From the NCBI GenBank assembly GCA_963678575.2, contig CAXXHV010000002.1:2320086-2384085 (forward strand): a DNA stretch of 64,000 nucleotides. Direction: 5' to 3'. The first letter of the stretch is position 1, and every line of letters starts with the position of its first letter. The notes beneath the pieces are model-generated. The model was not told where the DNA came from. It did no database searches and saw only the letters and a list, made by a program, of their open reading frames with translations. This DNA is from Pleomorphochaeta sp963678575. Its GTDB lineage: Bacteria > Spirochaetota > Spirochaetia > Sphaerochaetales > Sphaerochaetaceae. Made by a program: the position numbers and the translations under genes. This document shows, one piece after another, positions 59,764-64,000 of this stretch.

Positions 59764-59877
59764 GGCCCGGCAACTACCTACTCTCCCACAAAAATGTAGT
59801 ACCATCGGCGTGAGAGCGCTTAACTGCCGTGTTCGGGATGGGAACGGGTGTATCCACTCTGCTATGGCCACCGGGCC
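59764..59877 (-). rRNA. rrf: 5S rRNA, proximal copy
   Basis: Same core as the distal copy but with GC-rich terminal helix GGCCCGG/CCGGGCC. The two copies are 180 bases apart, so a 180-base unit (5S plus spacer) was tandemly duplicated. The spacer before each carries a pairing flank (for this copy ACTTAAAC/GTTTAAGT with AGCTAAA/TTTAGCT inside). Confidence 0.95.
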
Positions 59878-59947
59878 AACTTAAACCTAGAGAGCTAAAT
59901 CTCTTTAGCTATCGAGTTTAAGTACGATTTGGGATCGTAACGATAAT

Positions 59948-62889
<2,942 letters not shown>

Positions 62890-62915
62890 ATATTATCTTT
62901 ACAATCCCTAACGCT
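62890..62915 (-). other. 23S processing stalk, 5' arm
   Basis: The minus-strand bases just before 23S pair with those just after it (59930-59957): a stem of about 25 bp with one mismatch and one G-U when the mature ends are included. Typical RNase III substrate. Confidence 0.7.
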
Positions 62916-62940
62916 ATTTATGTCAAATATCTTTTTCTTT

Positions 62941-63014
62941 TGGAGGCAAGGGGACTCGAACCCCTGACCCTCGGCTTGCAAAGCCGATGCTCTAGCCAAC
63001 TGAGCTATGCCCCC
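62941..63014 (-). tRNA. tRNA-Ala (TGC)
   Basis: Acceptor GGGGGCA/TGCCTCC, D arm GCTC/GAGC, anticodon stem TCGGC/GCCGA with loop TTTGCAA (anticodon TGC), T arm GGGG-TTCGAGT-CCCC. Sits alone in the 16S-23S spacer; no tRNA-Ile. Confidence 0.96.
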
Positions 63015-63158
63015 GTTGTCTAAAATTAAAAGAGCGGGAAGAGAATTTTCTTGCAAGTTACCTTAAAGAGGGTCTTTGTTGATAGGTCTTCCACCTATCG
63101 GATTACATCCTATTGTTGTGTGTTTAACTGTGAGAGGTCAAACACTAACCTTTCTTAG
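63015..63158 (-). other. 16S to tRNA-Ala spacer
   Basis: Holds two hairpins, GATAGGT/ACCTATC (63081-63099) and GTGTTT/AAACAC (63119-63144), likely processing structures. No gene seen. Confidence 0.6.

Positions 63159-64000
<842 letters not shown>

Overview
The window is a low-GC bacterial chromosome segment. It looks like a spirochaete, most plausibly a small-genome, host-associated member of the Sphaerochaetaceae/Treponema side (inference). The clues are the order rpoA-rplQ then rny-ymdB-tlyA, a grpE-dnaK-dnaJ cluster beside the ribosomal genes, tuf at the head of the S10 operon without fusA, a two-gene unit that resembles a spirochaete-type DUF6672 protein plus a small membrane protein, a membrane-anchored coiled-coil protein, and a non-Ser residue at the rifampicin-determining position 531 of RpoB. 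No mobile element, prophage, integrase or CRISPR array was seen.

Layout. Positions 1-1943 (+) hold the 3' part of a tRNA-dihydrouridine synthase gene and a divergent purD. Positions 2016-17866 (mostly -) hold housekeeping genes: DUF6672 pair, rlmB, grpE-dnaK-dnaJ, a coiled-coil protein, a HAD hydrolase, der, ptsI, a GerMN protein (+), a MOP/ANK-like transporter, tlyA, ymdB and rny. Positions 18135-45344 (-) are one long run of translation and transcription genes. In transcription order these are tRNA-Thr, rpmG, tRNA-Trp, secE, nusG, rplK-rplA-rplJ-rplL, rpoB-rpoC, rpsL-rpsG, tuf-rpsJ and the whole S10/spc/alpha cluster to rplQ. Promoters, terminators and structured leaders split it into several units. 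Positions 45572-50808 hold glgP, an SPFH-domain gene with a ribbon-helix-helix partner, a DUF554 gene (-) and a nucleotidyltransferase gene. Positions 50775-59443 (-) hold clpB, a TetR regulator, argF, rmuC and the methionine transporter metN-metI plus metQ. Positions 59509-64000 (-) are an rRNA operon: 16S (3' part), tRNA-Ala, 23S and two tandem 5S genes.

The most interesting signal is upstream of metQ. A separately promoted leader contains a 21-codon ORF with a strong Shine-Dalgarno sequence, and its last nine residues are MMMSLMMMP (7 Met of 21). This looks like a methionine-sensing leader peptide for methionine uptake, with no visible SAM riboswitch or T-box. Other points of note are two tandem 5S genes whose cores are identical but whose terminal helices differ by compensating changes, a two-palindrome operator at the start of the SPFH/RHH unit, a minus-strand terminator that makes the DUF554 transcript run antisense through the whole RHH gene, two genes with a hairpin between Shine-Dalgarno and start codon, a PurD with eroded catalytic motifs, a 17-codon ORF before rpoA, and a long structured leader before tuf.
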